From contig JABXHW010000057.1 in NCBI GenBank assembly GCA_013373425.1, positions 1 through 33,098 on the forward strand: a stretch of 33,098 bases of DNA, in the 5' to 3' direction. The stretch's first letter is position 1; the number at the start of each line of letters is the position of its first letter. Shown here in pieces: positions 1-8,500 of this stretch. The notes below the pieces were generated by a model that worked only from the letters and a program-made list of their open reading frames with translations, did no database searches and was not told the DNA's origin. The stretch comes from Flavobacteriia bacterium (lineage in GTDB: Bacteria; Bacteroidota; Bacteroidia; Flavobacteriales; Schleiferiaceae). The position numbers were made by a program, and so were the translations under genes.

Positions 1-1569
1 AAGCCCGCTGAAATTTCAGCAATCCTGCGCAAGCAACTTTCAGGATTCAGTTCTGAAACTGAAATGCAAGAAGTTGGTACCATCCTCCAAGTAGGTGACG
101 GTATCGCACGTGCATTTGGTCTTCAAAACGCCCAAGCAGGTGAACTCGTTGAGTTCGATAATGGTCTTGAGGGTATCATCCTCAACCTCGAAGAAGATAA
201 CGTAGGTATCGTATTGCTCGGTGCTGCTGAAGGAATCAAAGAAGGATCTACTGTAAAGCGTACAGGTAAGATTGCTTCTATCGACGTAGGCGAGGGAATG
301 CTCGGTCGCGTTGTAGATACCTTGGGTAACCCAATCGACGGTAAGGGACCAATCGAAGGAGAGAGGTTCCAAATGCCTCTCGAGCGTAAAGCTCCAGGTG
401 TTATCTACCGCCAGCCGGTAAACGAACCACTTCAAACAGGAATCAAGTCAATCGACGCAATGATTCCAGTAGGTCGTGGCCAACGTGAGTTGATCATTGG
501 TGACCGTCAGACAGGTAAAACTACCGTGGCGATCGATACCATCATCAACCAAAAAGAATTCTACGACAAAGGAGAGCCAGTTCAGTGTATCTACGTTGCT
601 GTAGGTCAGAAGGGTTCTACTGTTGCAGGTATCGCTAAAACTCTTGAAGAGAAAGGTGCGATGGCCTATACTACAATCGTTGCTGCGAACGCGTCTGACC
701 CTGCTCCAATGCAGTTCTACGCTCCATTTGCAGGTGCTGCGATTGGTGAGTACTTCCGTGACACAGGTCGCCCAGCATTGATCATCTATGATGACCTTTC
801 TAAGCAGGCAGTTGCTTACCGTGAGGTATCGCTTCTACTTCGTCGTCCTCCAGGACGTGAGGCATACCCAGGTGACGTATTCTACCTACACAGCCGTCTC
901 CTCGAGCGTGCTGCAAAGGTGATTGCTGACGACACTATCGCATCTCAAATGAACGACCTTCCTGAGTCTCTTAAAGGCAAAGTAAAAGGTGGTGGTTCAT
1001 TGACTGCACTTCCGATTATCGAAACACAAGCAGGTGACGTATCTGCATACATTCCTACGAACGTAATTTCTATTACCGACGGACAGATCTTCTTGGAGTC
1101 TGACTTGTTCAACTCTGGTGTTCGTCCAGCGATTAACGTAGGTATCTCTGTATCACGTGTAGGTGGTAACGCGCAGATCAAGCCGATGAAGAAGGTATCA
1201 GGTACCTTGAAGCTTGATCAAGCTCAGTTCCGCGAACTTGAAGCGTTTGCTAAGTTTGGTTCTGACCTCGACGCGGCTACAATGGCCGTTATTAACAAGG
1301 GTCGTCGTAACGTAGAGATCTTGAAGCAGTCTGTAAACTCTCCACTTTCTGTAGAGAAGCAAACAGCGATTATCTACCTCGGTACAAAGGGTATGCTTAA
1401 CAAAGTACCAGTTGAGCGTGTTCGTGAATTCGAAGTTGCATTCCTAGATTACATGGAAAGCAAGTATGCTGATACTTTGAGCGCTATTTCTGCAGGTAAG
1501 TGGACTGACGCAGAAAGTAAGGCTATCGAAGCAGCAGCTAAGGAAGTACTTCCTAACTACGAAGGATAA
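1..1569 (+). CDS. atpA: F1F0 ATP synthase subunit alpha (5' partial)
   Basis: Regulatory/non-catalytic alpha subunit of the F1 head of ATP synthase, which binds nucleotide at alpha-beta interfaces on the cytoplasmic side. The reading frame is open from base 1: it starts [10 protein letters not shown], typical of the alpha N-terminus a few residues after the start, so only about 4-5 residues are missing. The ATG at 64 is internal. The 522 visible residues match the usual full length (~525). The P-loop GDRQTGKT is at 499-522, a Walker-B-like LIIYDD follows, and SRVGG carries the conserved arginine near 1156-1170. The end ...EVLPNYEG is ordinary for the family. It is followed by atpG after 58 bp that hold a strong hairpin. 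Identity is certain from sequence. Confidence 0.98.
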   Translation, partial: KPAEISAILRKQLSGFSSETEMQEVGTILQVGDGIARAFGLQNAQAGELVEFDNGLEGIILNLEEDNVGIVLLGAAEGIKEGSTVKRTGKIASIDVGEGMLGRVVDTLGNPIDGKGPIEGERFQMPLERKAPGVIYRQPVNEPLQTGIKSIDAMIPVGRGQRELIIGDRQTGKTTVAIDTIINQKEFYDKGEPVQCIYVAVGQKGSTVAGIAKTLEEKGAMAYTTIVAANASDPAPMQFYAPFAGAAIGEYFRDTGRPALIIYDDLSKQAVAYREVSLLLRRPPGREAYPGDVFYLHSRLLERAAKVIADDTIASQMNDLPESLKGKVKGGGSLTALPIIETQAGDVSAYIPTNVISITDGQIFLESDLFNSGVRPAINVGISVSRVGGNAQIKPMKKVSGTLKLDQAQFRELEAFAKFGSDLDAATMAVINKGRRNVEILKQSVNSPLSVEKQTAIIYLGTKGMLNKVPVERVREFEVAFLDYMESKYADTLSAISAGKWTDAESKAIEAAAKEVLPNYEG

Positions 1570-1579
1570 TATTTGATTT

Positions 1580-1610
1580 CCTCCTGACCAGCGTTAGCTG
1601 CGTCAGGAGG
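1580..1610 (+). promoter_or_regulatory. intercistronic hairpin between atpA and atpG
   Basis: The arms CCTCCTGAC (1580-1588) and GTCAGGAGG (1602-1610) are perfect complements. The stem continues inward as CAGC/GCTG around loop GTTA, with a single bulged C at 1601, giving 13 base pairs. No T-run follows (GTCTTAATAC), so a simple terminator is unlikely. It ends 17 bp before the atpG ATG. A likely role is mRNA processing, stabilisation or attenuation that sets the alpha:gamma (3:1) ratio; that role is inference. Confidence 0.75.
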
Positions 1611-1627
1611 GTCTTAATACTCGTTCC

Positions 1628-2488
1628 ATGGCGAACCTAAAAGAATTACGTAACAGAATCGTCTCTATCGGCTCAACGATGCAGATCACTTCAGCAATGA
1701 AGATGGTTTCTGCTGCTAAGCTGAAGAAGGCACAGGATGGCATTACTCAAATGCGTCCGTACGCCAACAAACTGAAGGACATTCTTTCAAACGTGAGTGC
1801 AACTCTCGATAACTCCGAGAACGCATACGCGGAAGAGCGTCCTGTAAAGAACGTATTGCTCATCATCGTGAGCTCTAACCGTGGTTTGTGTGGTGGATTC
1901 AACTCTAGCGTTGTAAAGCTCACTAAGAGCATCCTCGCTGAGTACGCCAAAAAGTCTGTGAACGTACAAGTAAAAGCCGTTGGTAAGAAGGGCTTCGACG
2001 CATTTAAAAAGTCGGAGCAGTTCCACTCTGAGTACAATGAGATTTGGAACGACCTTTCTTTTGAGAATTCTGCCAAAATCGCAGAAGAGGCAATGGAAGG
2101 TTTCTTGAACGGAACTTGGGACCGTGTAGAGGTGGTTTACAACCACTTTAAGAACGCGGCTATCCAAGTGCCTACCCGCGAGCAGTTCTTGCCTGTAGTG
2201 CCTACAGTAACAGAAGCAGGTTCAAAAGGTGACTACATCTACGAGCCGTCTAAAGAGGAAATCTTGAGCGACTTGATTCCTACTTCATTGAAGATTCAAG
2301 TTTTCAAGGCCCTATTGGATAGCAATGCTTCTGAGCACGGCGCACGTATGACTGCGATGCACAAGGCAACAGATAATGCCAAGGAATTGAGAGATCAATT
2401 GAACTTGGATTACAACAAAGCACGTCAAGCTGCAATTACCAACGAAATCCTCGAGATTGTTGGTGGTGCAGAAGCCTTGAACGGTTGA
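1628..2488 (+). CDS. atpG: F1F0 ATP synthase subunit gamma
   Basis: Central rotor shaft of F1, coupling proton flow through F0 to conformational change in the alpha3beta3 head. At 286 aa it has normal family length. The N-terminal coiled-coil helix begins MANLKELRNRIVSIGSTMQI and continues with the hallmark ITSAMKMVSAAK. The C-terminal helix has RMTAMHKATDNAKEL and ends ITNEILEIVGGAEAL, the classic gamma signature. The middle has the Rossmann-like SSNRGLCGGFN segment. The start at 1628 is fixed by homology at the first residues. It is the last gene of this ATP synthase transcript: a strong terminator follows and no atpD/atpC is present, as in Flavobacteriia where beta/epsilon lie elsewhere. 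Confidence 0.98.
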   Translation: MANLKELRNRIVSIGSTMQITSAMKMVSAAKLKKAQDGITQMRPYANKLKDILSNVSATLDNSENAYAEERPVKNVLLIIVSSNRGLCGGFNSSVVKLTKSILAEYAKKSVNVQVKAVGKKGFDAFKKSEQFHSEYNEIWNDLSFENSAKIAEEAMEGFLNGTWDRVEVVYNHFKNAAIQVPTREQFLPVVPTVTEAGSKGDYIYEPSKEEILSDLIPTSLKIQVFKALLDSNASEHGARMTAMHKATDNAKELRDQLNLDYNKARQAAITNEILEIVGGAEALNG

Positions 2489-2519
2489 CAATAAGTTTCG
2501 AACGAAAGTTCAAGAAGGG

Positions 2520-2549
2520 CCCCGATGTCGTGAGATGTCGGGGTTTTTT
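2520..2549 (+). terminator. rho-independent terminator of the atp operon
   Basis: Stem CCCCGATGTC (2520-2529), loop GTGA (a GNRA-type tetraloop, 2530-2533), arm GATGTCGGGG (2534-2543), then six T (2544-2549). All ten positions pair if two G-U wobbles are allowed. It lies 32 bp after the atpG stop and about 50 bp before the stop of the convergent gene at 2598. Confidence 0.93.
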
Positions 2550-2597
2550 AATTTTCGCCTATACTTCAGAAGTGTGGGTAGATGAACGTTTCACTCG

Positions 2598-4007
2598 TTA
2601 AGGCGTTTTCATGACCTTATACAGGGTATACTCCCCCTTGTCAGCTATTCGGTGAACCACAACGCGCCTAAAGTCTTCAAGGCTTATTTCAGAACCAGGT
2701 GACAGAGATCTTCTCGTAAGTAAAAAGAGCGGGTCGGAATGGAGTTGCTCCCTGTCCCATCTGTTTCTGGTTAGAAAGGGCTCATAAGGAATCGGCGTGA
2801 GCATCTCGTTAAATGCGGCACAGGTGTACACAGACCAATAGTTGCCTATCAGAGTACCCGCTTCTAGCTTGTCCGCAAAGTATTCAGCTTCTATTCTAGA
2901 CATTCTATCCTTTGTAGAACGATGCGTATCGTCGATATACCCCGTTGAGATATAGCTGAGCCAACCATGACTTATAAGCAGGGTGATTACAATCAATTTG
3001 TGTGACCATCTTCCACTTGATACTCTTGGTTTTTTAATCAAAATGGCGAAAACGAAAAGGTAGACGGGATAAGCAAAGTACCTCGGCAAGCCACCATTTA
3101 CATTGACCCAATGTGAAGCGAGTGTCAGAACTAATGAAGAAATGGCCATGTAGAGCCAGATTTTTGACTCCTCCGTGTACTTGGAGATGAGTGTGAGCAG
3201 GAAGAGGCTAGCTACGAGCGCGGATACCACGCAAACGAGCGAATCACTCGAATAGTAGTAATCGAAATATGCCAGAAATGATGACCAGTTTTCTTTTAAC
3301 CCAGTGAGATCTACAAAGAGCTGCCTGTAACTTCTAGTGATGTGTACATTGTTCTTTATAATAAGCAGGATGAGGCCCGTAATAGTCGCGTGAGAAATAA
3401 AGACAATTGTCGATTTAAGGATTGAGAAACCTCTCTTTCGATTCAGATAATAGAAGAAAACGGCGTAAACTGGAATCATGAGCTCAGAAGTCCAAACCGA
3501 AAGTGAAACAAGAAGAGCAATCAATGCCGACTTGTATTTAAACGACTGAATAGAGAGCACGTAAGTGAGCGCTGAAAGTAAGAGTAGTTGCGTAAGATAG
3601 GGGTGCCCAATAGCCGTAATCGTTTTGGCGTTCCAAGAGGGAAGAAAAAGTGCCAACAAACAGAACAGAAAGACAAGCGTGGACTTCGACTGTTTGCCTA
3701 TGAAGAAGGATGTAGCGAAGTTGGCTAGAGAATTGACGATTGTTATAGCCGCCAGGCCGGAAAGACCTAAATATGTCAAGGGGTGAGCAAGAATCGGCAA
3801 CAGGCTTCCCAAGCGATCTTGTCCCCAATAATAGAGTCCGTCAGGAAACACAAACTCCTCAGTCATCAATACCCAAATAGCATTGTCTGAATTGAATAAT
3901 GGAGAGTAAAGGGGCTGAAAATAGATAAGAGAAACGACAACAATCACTGAAACAAGAGCGCCAATACCGACAGCAGTCAAGTATTTTAGAGAGATTGCTT
4001 TTTTCAT
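2598..4007 (-). CDS. polytopic membrane protein, GT-C glycosyltransferase-like
   Basis: Inner-membrane protein of 469 aa with about 9-11 hydrophobic segments, the first at residues 8-30, then a C-terminal soluble part of about 115 residues. The first extracytoplasmic loop after TM1 carries acidic residues (FNSDNAIW with D41, then D56 and D64 in YYWGQDRLGSLLP). This acidic first loop, multi-TM core and soluble tail resemble GT-C lipid-linked sugar transferases of the ArnT/PMT type, but no diagnostic motif was confirmed and the fold call is inference. The frame is open further upstream to 4154, but that would overlap the divergent gene and add non-hydrophobic residues before the signal-anchor, so the ATG at 4007 (MKKAISLKYL) is preferred. 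Substrate unknown. Confidence 0.6.
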   Translation of the reverse strand: MKKAISLKYLTAVGIGALVSVIVVVSLIYFQPLYSPLFNSDNAIWVLMTEEFVFPDGLYYWGQDRLGSLLPILAHPLTYLGLSGLAAITIVNSLANFATSFFIGKQSKSTLVFLFCLLALFLPSWNAKTITAIGHPYLTQLLLLSALTYVLSIQSFKYKSALIALLVSLSVWTSELMIPVYAVFFYYLNRKRGFSILKSTIVFISHATITGLILLIIKNNVHITRSYRQLFVDLTGLKENWSSFLAYFDYYYSSDSLVCVVSALVASLFLLTLISKYTEESKIWLYMAISSLVLTLASHWVNVNGGLPRYFAYPVYLFVFAILIKKPRVSSGRWSHKLIVITLLISHGWLSYISTGYIDDTHRSTKDRMSRIEAEYFADKLEAGTLIGNYWSVYTCAAFNEMLTPIPYEPFLTRNRWDREQLHSDPLFLLTRRSLSPGSEISLEDFRRVVVHRIADKGEYTLYKVMKTP

Positions 4008-4106
4008 ACTTTGCAAAATGCCTTCAGAGTTGAGAGATGATGCTAGAACTTGCGAGAAAAGGTATGAATATTTGACCCCACATGTAATCTCCTGATTAGC
4101 TCTCTT

Positions 4107-4712
4107 ATGTCGCATCAAATAAAATTTAAGCGCTATAGCCCTTGGGGGGCTCACTCTTGGGGCTCGTGGTCATTTGCCATAATGGTGGTTTTCACGATCC
4201 TCTTTTTTATTTCACAGGAGCATTGGAATGATGATGTCACCAACATATTTCGCATTCTCGCTGTTGCGGGCTTCTTGGGTACTTTCTTGAATTTATGCTT
4301 AACGATGCTTCCTCTCCATTGGTGCTTTAAGAAAAGAGAAGAATCGCTTTACTTACACAAGAAGCACTTTACCTGGAAGGGAAAGGAGTATGCCTATCGA
4401 GAAGTGAGATTTACCAGGTACTTCATTCAAGCTAATAACGGTTACCCTGGTCTTTATTTTCGAGAAACGCGCACTGTGATTGTTCGCCTCAAGGGCCCCA
4501 GATGGGTCATTATTGGAACACCGGTCTTTAAGGATTGCGAGAAGGAATTCGAGAAGCCCATTAAGCAGTTCGTATCGCGCTTGGCGGCCCAAAACAATAG
4601 AGGAAAACGCGAGCTACCCACCTGGTCATCATATCTGTGGGGCATCTGTTTCATTATATTTATACTCTTGCTTCTCTTCGACCTAGTTTCAGCTATACTG
4701 GGATTAGCATGA
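4107..4712 (+). CDS. small membrane protein with PH-like middle segment, unknown function
   Basis: 201 aa. Two hydrophobic segments near residues 22-37 and 47-70 and one near the C-terminus (about 174-196). Between them lies a basic, beta-strand-rich stretch (SLYLHKKHFTWKGKEYAYREVRF is typical of its strand alternation) reminiscent of bacterial PH-like membrane proteins, followed by an amphipathic segment with FEKPIKQFVSRLA. No catalytic motif is visible. It is divergent from the 2598-4007 gene, with 99 bp between their starts. The ATG at 4107 is the first in the frame after the intergenic gap. Function not recognised. Confidence 0.6.
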   Translation: MSHQIKFKRYSPWGAHSWGSWSFAIMVVFTILFFISQEHWNDDVTNIFRILAVAGFLGTFLNLCLTMLPLHWCFKKREESLYLHKKHFTWKGKEYAYREVRFTRYFIQANNGYPGLYFRETRTVIVRLKGPRWVIIGTPVFKDCEKEFEKPIKQFVSRLAAQNNRGKRELPTWSSYLWGICFIIFILLLLFDLVSAILGLA

Positions 4713-4722
4713 AAAGCCGCTT

Positions 4723-4793
4723 CCTACCGTTCGATATATCCTCTTGGAGTAGCTATTGTAGAGACCTAATTCTCAATCGCTTCGAACGGTAGG
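4723..4793. repeat. long stem-loop (12-bp perfect inverted repeat)
   Basis: CCTACCGTTCGA (4723-4734) and TCGAACGGTAGG (4782-4793) are perfect reverse complements enclosing 47 bp. With one bulged base the pairing extends by GCT/AGC. It begins 11 bp after the stop of the gene ending at 4712. No T-run follows the 3' arm (AGCAGCTCAACAC), so it is an atypical terminator at best. It could be a processing site or the remnant of a small palindromic element. Confidence 0.65.
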
Positions 4794-4853
4794 AGCAGCT
4801 CAACACATAGATTAGTTGGGTTGGTATCCTAACACCGTGTACAACTTCATTGC

Positions 4854-4905
4854 ACTTTTCAAAAGTCGGTTAGGCGCCTGAAATGGCACTCCGTATTTCT
4901 ACGGA
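4854..4905. repeat. cluster of three short palindromes upstream of the 4981 gene
   Basis: Three close palindromes: ACTTTTCAAAAGT (4854-4866), AGGCGCCT (4872-4879) and the hairpin TCCGTA-TTTC-TACGGA (4890-4905). They lie 76-127 bp upstream of the ATG at 4981, in the expected promoter/leader position, and could be operator sites or leader structure. No clear TAnnTTTG promoter element was found beside them. Confidence 0.45.
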
Positions 4906-4980
4906 TTCTGATTGCGTAGTACTGTTGATTCTGCACATCTGCGTAATAATGTACCTTGCTGTTATCCAACTAACCTCATC

Positions 4981-5733
4981 ATGAAAACACTACCCCTCGC
5001 CCTCAGTGTTGCCACAGCACTTGCTCTTTCACTCAGCTTAAATGCCCAAGCACAGTCCAACTGTGCAGTGCCCGAAACCAGTATTACCCATGAAGTTTTC
5101 CTCGAATGGCAGGAAGACTATTTCTCATTTGCGACCAGCCATGGATATGATGTGTTGGGAGAAAGACTTGACACTAACTTGATTGATTTTGATATCGACT
5201 CACTGCAGTTGGACAGTCTCTATAAGAAGTGTCCAACGTGTGAAGATGTTCGCATTTACTTCGCAGCGGCCATCGAAGATGGTATTAACTCGCCTCGCTT
5301 GCTGTTGGTAAACGTGGATGACAATTGTAGCGATACAGAGTTCAAGGAAAAAGGCATTCTATTAATAGCTCCAGATGGAGGAAGTGGCTTCATTTCACAA
5401 ACTGAGGCCACGCTTCTCAGAGCAAATTGGCAAGCGTATATGACGCTTACACAGGCAAGAATCCCCAACTTAATATCGCTTAACTCTTACACGTACTACC
5501 GAACAACCCTGCAAAAGGCCTATGCGAATGGCACCAAGACATTGAAGATTACCCTAGCCAGAAGAGTGGTTGATCCGAGTGAAACGGACTATGAATTCCC
5601 ATCTTCACCTTTAGACCCTGTTTCTTTTAACTTGATAATCAGCAGCATCGACGAGAGTGGGAATGTGCTCGAAAACTCCCACATGAACTTTGCACGTCCA
5701 TGTCCGAAGTTCTGTCCACCCTCAAGCTTCTAA
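4981..5733 (+). CDS. secreted protein of unknown function
   Basis: 250 aa. A clear Sec signal peptide (MKTLPLALSVATALALSLSL, then NAQAQS, cleavage near residue 24-26) sends it to the periplasm or beyond. The mature part is acidic with several cysteines, including a CPTC pair near residue 85 and C-P-x-x-C-P-P at the C-terminus, so disulfides are likely. No family recognised. The frame is open upstream to 4912, but the signal peptide fixes the start at 4981. Only 9 bp separate its stop from the next gene, so it may be co-transcribed with the membrane protein/two-component genes that follow. Confidence 0.75.
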   Translation: MKTLPLALSVATALALSLSLNAQAQSNCAVPETSITHEVFLEWQEDYFSFATSHGYDVLGERLDTNLIDFDIDSLQLDSLYKKCPTCEDVRIYFAAAIEDGINSPRLLLVNVDDNCSDTEFKEKGILLIAPDGGSGFISQTEATLLRANWQAYMTLTQARIPNLISLNSYTYYRTTLQKAYANGTKTLKITLARRVVDPSETDYEFPSSPLDPVSFNLIISSIDESGNVLENSHMNFARPCPKFCPPSSF

Positions 5734-5742
5734 TCGAATACT

Positions 5743-6390
5743 ATGACAGACTTCACTTGGGTTGGGACAGTCGTTGTGCTGGTTCCTAGCACCGTTGCTC
5801 TTTTCAGGTATGAGCATTTCGATGGTCCGATCTTGCCGCGACTAGCTTTCTTGGTTTGGTGGAATGCATTGGTTGAAGTTTTGGTCACAGCCGCTTATTA
5901 TTCAGGCTACGGCAATAATATGCCGCTTTATCACATCTATATGGCGGTTGAATTTGCTCTACTTTCATGGGTGTTCTGGGCCATGCTGCCCGAGGTTATC
6001 AACCGCACACGTTGGCTAATTGGGGTAGGCGTGTTTTGGGCGATGATTCTTTCCAAAGCCTTCAAACCTGATCTTTTCTTGGAGTTTCCCAGCTTGCTAC
6101 GCAGCTTTGAAAGCTTAATCTTGATTGGCTTGAGTATCGTTTATTTCTGGAAAGTTCTCCAAAAAGCGGAAGAGCCACTCTTGCTGAGAAGCCCAGGATT
6201 TTGGGTCGGAGCAGCGGTGCTGACGTACTATGGTTCAACCACCCTAGTTTATGCCTATACCGATTACATCATGGAGAAGTCGGATGAGCTCTTCACGGCA
6301 GTTTGGAGCGTCTTGGCCATCTTGAATGTCGTATTTTACTCCATGCTCATTTGCGCCTTTCTATGTCAGAAGCCGAAAGTGAAATCTTAG
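5743..6390 (+). CDS. polytopic membrane protein of unknown function, first of an overlapping two-component cluster
   Basis: 215 aa with about six or seven hydrophobic segments spread over its whole length (near residues 6-20, 33-52, 63-84, 90-106, 118-137, 150-171 and 185-207). No catalytic motif is visible. Its 3' end overlaps the histidine kinase gene by 28 bp, which implies translational coupling. Because the kinase has only one TM segment and almost no extracytoplasmic part, this protein could supply the sensing function; that is inference. Such small 6-7 TM proteins next to LuxR-type systems are common in Bacteroidetes but, as far as I know, uncharacterised. Confidence 0.8.
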   Translation: MTDFTWVGTVVVLVPSTVALFRYEHFDGPILPRLAFLVWWNALVEVLVTAAYYSGYGNNMPLYHIYMAVEFALLSWVFWAMLPEVINRTRWLIGVGVFWAMILSKAFKPDLFLEFPSLLRSFESLILIGLSIVYFWKVLQKAEEPLLLRSPGFWVGAAVLTYYGSTTLVYAYTDYIMEKSDELFTAVWSVLAILNVVFYSMLICAFLCQKPKVKS

Positions 6391-7145
6391 ACCTGTTCCT
6401 CGCTTCCGCGGTGTTTGTGGTGATGTTCATCGCCTTAATCATTGTGTTTGTGATTAATTATCAGCGACGCTTGTGGCGACAAAACAACAAGATGCGTCAG
6501 ATGGAGGCCGACCATCAAAAGAGCATGCTCGAATCTGCTCACGCAGCAATGGAGGTCACGCAAAAGCGTATTGCAACCGATCTCCACGACGACATCGGAG
6601 CCAGCATCAGCACAGCAAAGCTTTACCTCAAGGAGATAGAAGGAGGGGAACAGGTGTCGGAAATTTTGACCAAGACCATGACGAGCTTGCGACGAATTGT
6701 GAATGATTTGATGCCGCCAACCTTGGCAGATTTCGGACTCAAACCCGCTTTGCAGGAGCTTGTTCAACAAGCCAACCAGACAGATGCGCTCAAGGTGGAG
6801 CTAGATTGGATGGCCACTCAAAAGCGCTATCCAGAAAAAGTTCAGCTCGTAGTGTATCGCGTGGCTCAGGAGCTCCTCAACAACTCTTTGAAACACAGCA
6901 AAGCGAGCTTTATTGGCTTTTCCGTTTCTCAAGATGGCGACATATTGCTGATGGGCTTCCGAGACAACGGTGTGGGATTCGTACCTTCAGAAGTGGAAAT
7001 GAATGTGGGGCTGCTCAATATGAGAAGTAGAGCTGAAGCAGTGCGAGGAAATTTTGAGTACCGAAGTAGTCCAGGCTCTGGGTTTCAAGCTCGGTTAGAG
7101 ATTCCAATCAGTGAAGTAAAAACAGCCAGTCATGGAGACCATTAA
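6363..7145 (+). CDS. sensor histidine kinase, HisKA_3 (NarX/DesK) class
   Basis: 260 aa. One TM segment at residues 10-32, a coiled coil at about 35-70, the HisKA_3 dimerisation box with phospho-acceptor His75 in TDLHDDIGAS, then an HATPase_c domain with the N-box ELLNNSLKHS and G-box RDNGVGF. It lacks an extracellular sensor domain. The ATG at 6363 is chosen because it gives a compact N-terminus directly before the TM; a TTG at 6303 would add 20 hydrophilic residues wholly inside the upstream gene. It overlaps the upstream gene by 28 bp and the downstream regulator by 14 bp, so the three products are probably made in a fixed ratio. Confidence 0.93.
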   Translation: MSEAESEILDLFLASAVFVVMFIALIIVFVINYQRRLWRQNNKMRQMEADHQKSMLESAHAAMEVTQKRIATDLHDDIGASISTAKLYLKEIEGGEQVSEILTKTMTSLRRIVNDLMPPTLADFGLKPALQELVQQANQTDALKVELDWMATQKRYPEKVQLVVYRVAQELLNNSLKHSKASFIGFSVSQDGDILLMGFRDNGVGFVPSEVEMNVGLLNMRSRAEAVRGNFEYRSSPGSGFQARLEIPISEVKTASHGDH

Positions 7146-7764
7146 GATTGCGATTGCCGACGATCATCAGCTTTTTCGACAAGGGATTCGAATGATGCTC
7201 GAAACTCAATCCGACTTCGAGCTCGTAACCGAAGTGGGCGATGGAGCTGAACTTCTCAAGAGAATGGATATCGACAAGCCCGAAGTGATTCTCCTCGATG
7301 TGGAAATGCCCAATCTGAATGGAGCTGACGCCCTGAAGCAGCTGAAAAAGAATCATCCTGAAGTGAACGTAGTGATGTTGACCATGCATGCGCATGAGGA
7401 ACACATGATTCACTTTCTGGCAAATGGCGCAGGCGCCTATCTGCTGAAAGACACCACTTCTGAAGAGATGTGTAAAGCCATTCGAACCGTTGCAAAAGAA
7501 GGCCAATACCTCACACCTGAAAGTTCTAAAGCACTTCTCCACCAACTGCATCCTGATGAATCAACTCCGCCGGAATTCAGCGAGCGAGAAAAGGAAGTTC
7601 TGAAGCTGATTTGCGAAGAAAAAACCTCCGCAGAAATCGCAGAGATCTTGTTTTTGAGTCCGCGTACAGTGGAGACTTACCGCAAGCAACTCCTCGAAAA
7701 AACCTATTCCAAGAATACGGCTGGTTTGGTGAAGTACGCGATGGAGCGGAAGGGGATATGGTAG
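7132..7764 (+). CDS. LuxR/NarL-family response regulator
   Basis: 210 aa. The receiver domain (about 1-120) has acidic pocket D10/D11, phospho-acceptor Asp56 in EVILLDVEMP, T83 in VVMLTMH and the conserved Lys in YLLKD. A C-terminal LuxR-type helix-turn-helix follows at about 145-205 (FSEREKEVLKLI...TSAEIAEILFLSPRTVETYR). It is the cognate partner of the overlapping HisKA_3 kinase and acts as a phosphorylation-controlled transcription factor; targets are not visible. A structured region follows the stop, consistent with the operon ending here. Confidence 0.95.
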   Translation: METIKIAIADDHQLFRQGIRMMLETQSDFELVTEVGDGAELLKRMDIDKPEVILLDVEMPNLNGADALKQLKKNHPEVNVVMLTMHAHEEHMIHFLANGAGAYLLKDTTSEEMCKAIRTVAKEGQYLTPESSKALLHQLHPDESTPPEFSEREKEVLKLICEEKTSAEIAEILFLSPRTVETYRKQLLEKTYSKNTAGLVKYAMERKGIW

Positions 7765-7792
7765 ATGTTGGTACGTAGGGACGTGCGTGAGT

Positions 7793-7850
7793 GCGGGCAA
7801 GTGTCTTTGCGTGAACTTAGTCCTCTTGCCCGCTCAAGCCGCGGAGGCTT
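7793..7850 (+). terminator. tandem hairpins after the two-component operon (weak terminator candidate)
   Basis: GCGGGCAAG (7793-7801) pairs with CTTGCCCGC (7825-7833) around a 23-nt loop, immediately followed by a second small hairpin AAGCC-GCGGA-GGCTT (7836-7850). There is no T-run, so this may be a rho-dependent or processing structure rather than an intrinsic terminator. It lies 28 bp after the regulator stop. Confidence 0.4.
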
Positions 7851-7939
7851 AGTGGGTGTTCAAAAGTATGTGTCGCGGGGTCGATTCTTTTATACATCCT
7901 AATTATCTTTCCGTTCCAATAAGCACCACTCTCCTCACT

Positions 7940-8404
7940 ATGAAATACTCGACTCTCCAATCACTCACAATTACTCTCTTGTCTTTATGTGCATTCAACA
8001 AATCTCTCGCTCAAGAGCGTGATTGGTGTCCAGAATTTCGCGAAAATCTAAACCTGATTCTGTCAAACGATTCTACGTGTATTGAGTTTGCAATCGATGA
8101 TGAAACCGCAAGGATTCCACTGACTCGACTTATAGGTTGCGGATTCACGGCTGTCGAAGGAATAGACGGCAATCAGTATTCCTGGTGGGAGACGGATAAT
8201 CTTGAACTATATAGTGAAGGCATTCGGAAGCACGTAATATTATCGTCGTATAGACCAGGGGAAGAATCTTGTACTGTGAGCTTAGAGTTCGTCAATAATG
8301 AAGTCACCCCTAGACAGCGATTTGTTATCCGCTACTCCATCGATAACCAAGGTCAAGTCAGCGCCGTACGACTAAAGCCACGTGGCTCAAGGCGTGTCGA
8401 GTAA
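7940..8404 (+). CDS. small secreted protein of unknown function
   Basis: 154 aa. Signal peptide at residues 1-25 (MKYSTLQSLTITLLSLCAF, then NKSLAQ with cleavage after AQ). The mature part of about 129 residues has four cysteines and ends in a basic tail (RLKPRGSRRVE). The start at 7940 is fixed by the signal peptide; the frame is open to 7856, but that extension is not signal-like. No family recognised. Nothing resembling a terminator is visible between its stop and the kinase at 8501, which holds only a C-rich 96-bp stretch. Confidence 0.65.
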   Translation: MKYSTLQSLTITLLSLCAFNKSLAQERDWCPEFRENLNLILSNDSTCIEFAIDDETARIPLTRLIGCGFTAVEGIDGNQYSWWETDNLELYSEGIRKHVILSSYRPGEESCTVSLEFVNNEVTPRQRFVIRYSIDNQGQVSAVRLKPRGSRRVE

Positions 8405-8500
8405 CAAGAATAATCTAGGTCCTCTTCCCCCTGTCACCTGTCCCCCGTCCATTCACCACTCCCCCCTTTGACTCGGCGCGATTTTTGCCCATCTTTACAC

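Noticed and set aside
2550-2597. Separate terminator for the minus gene ending at 2598
   Set aside because: Only a 4-bp AACG/CGTT pairing is visible, and the atp hairpin has no T-run on the minus side.
4008-4154. N-terminal extension of the 2598-4007 gene
   Set aside because: It would run into the divergent gene at 4107 and places 49 non-membrane residues before the signal-anchor.
8467-8497. TTTG-N19-(CATCTTTA) resembling a Bacteroidetes promoter before the kinase at 8501
   Set aside because: The -7 half matches only 4 of 6 defined positions and would leave a 3-nt leader.
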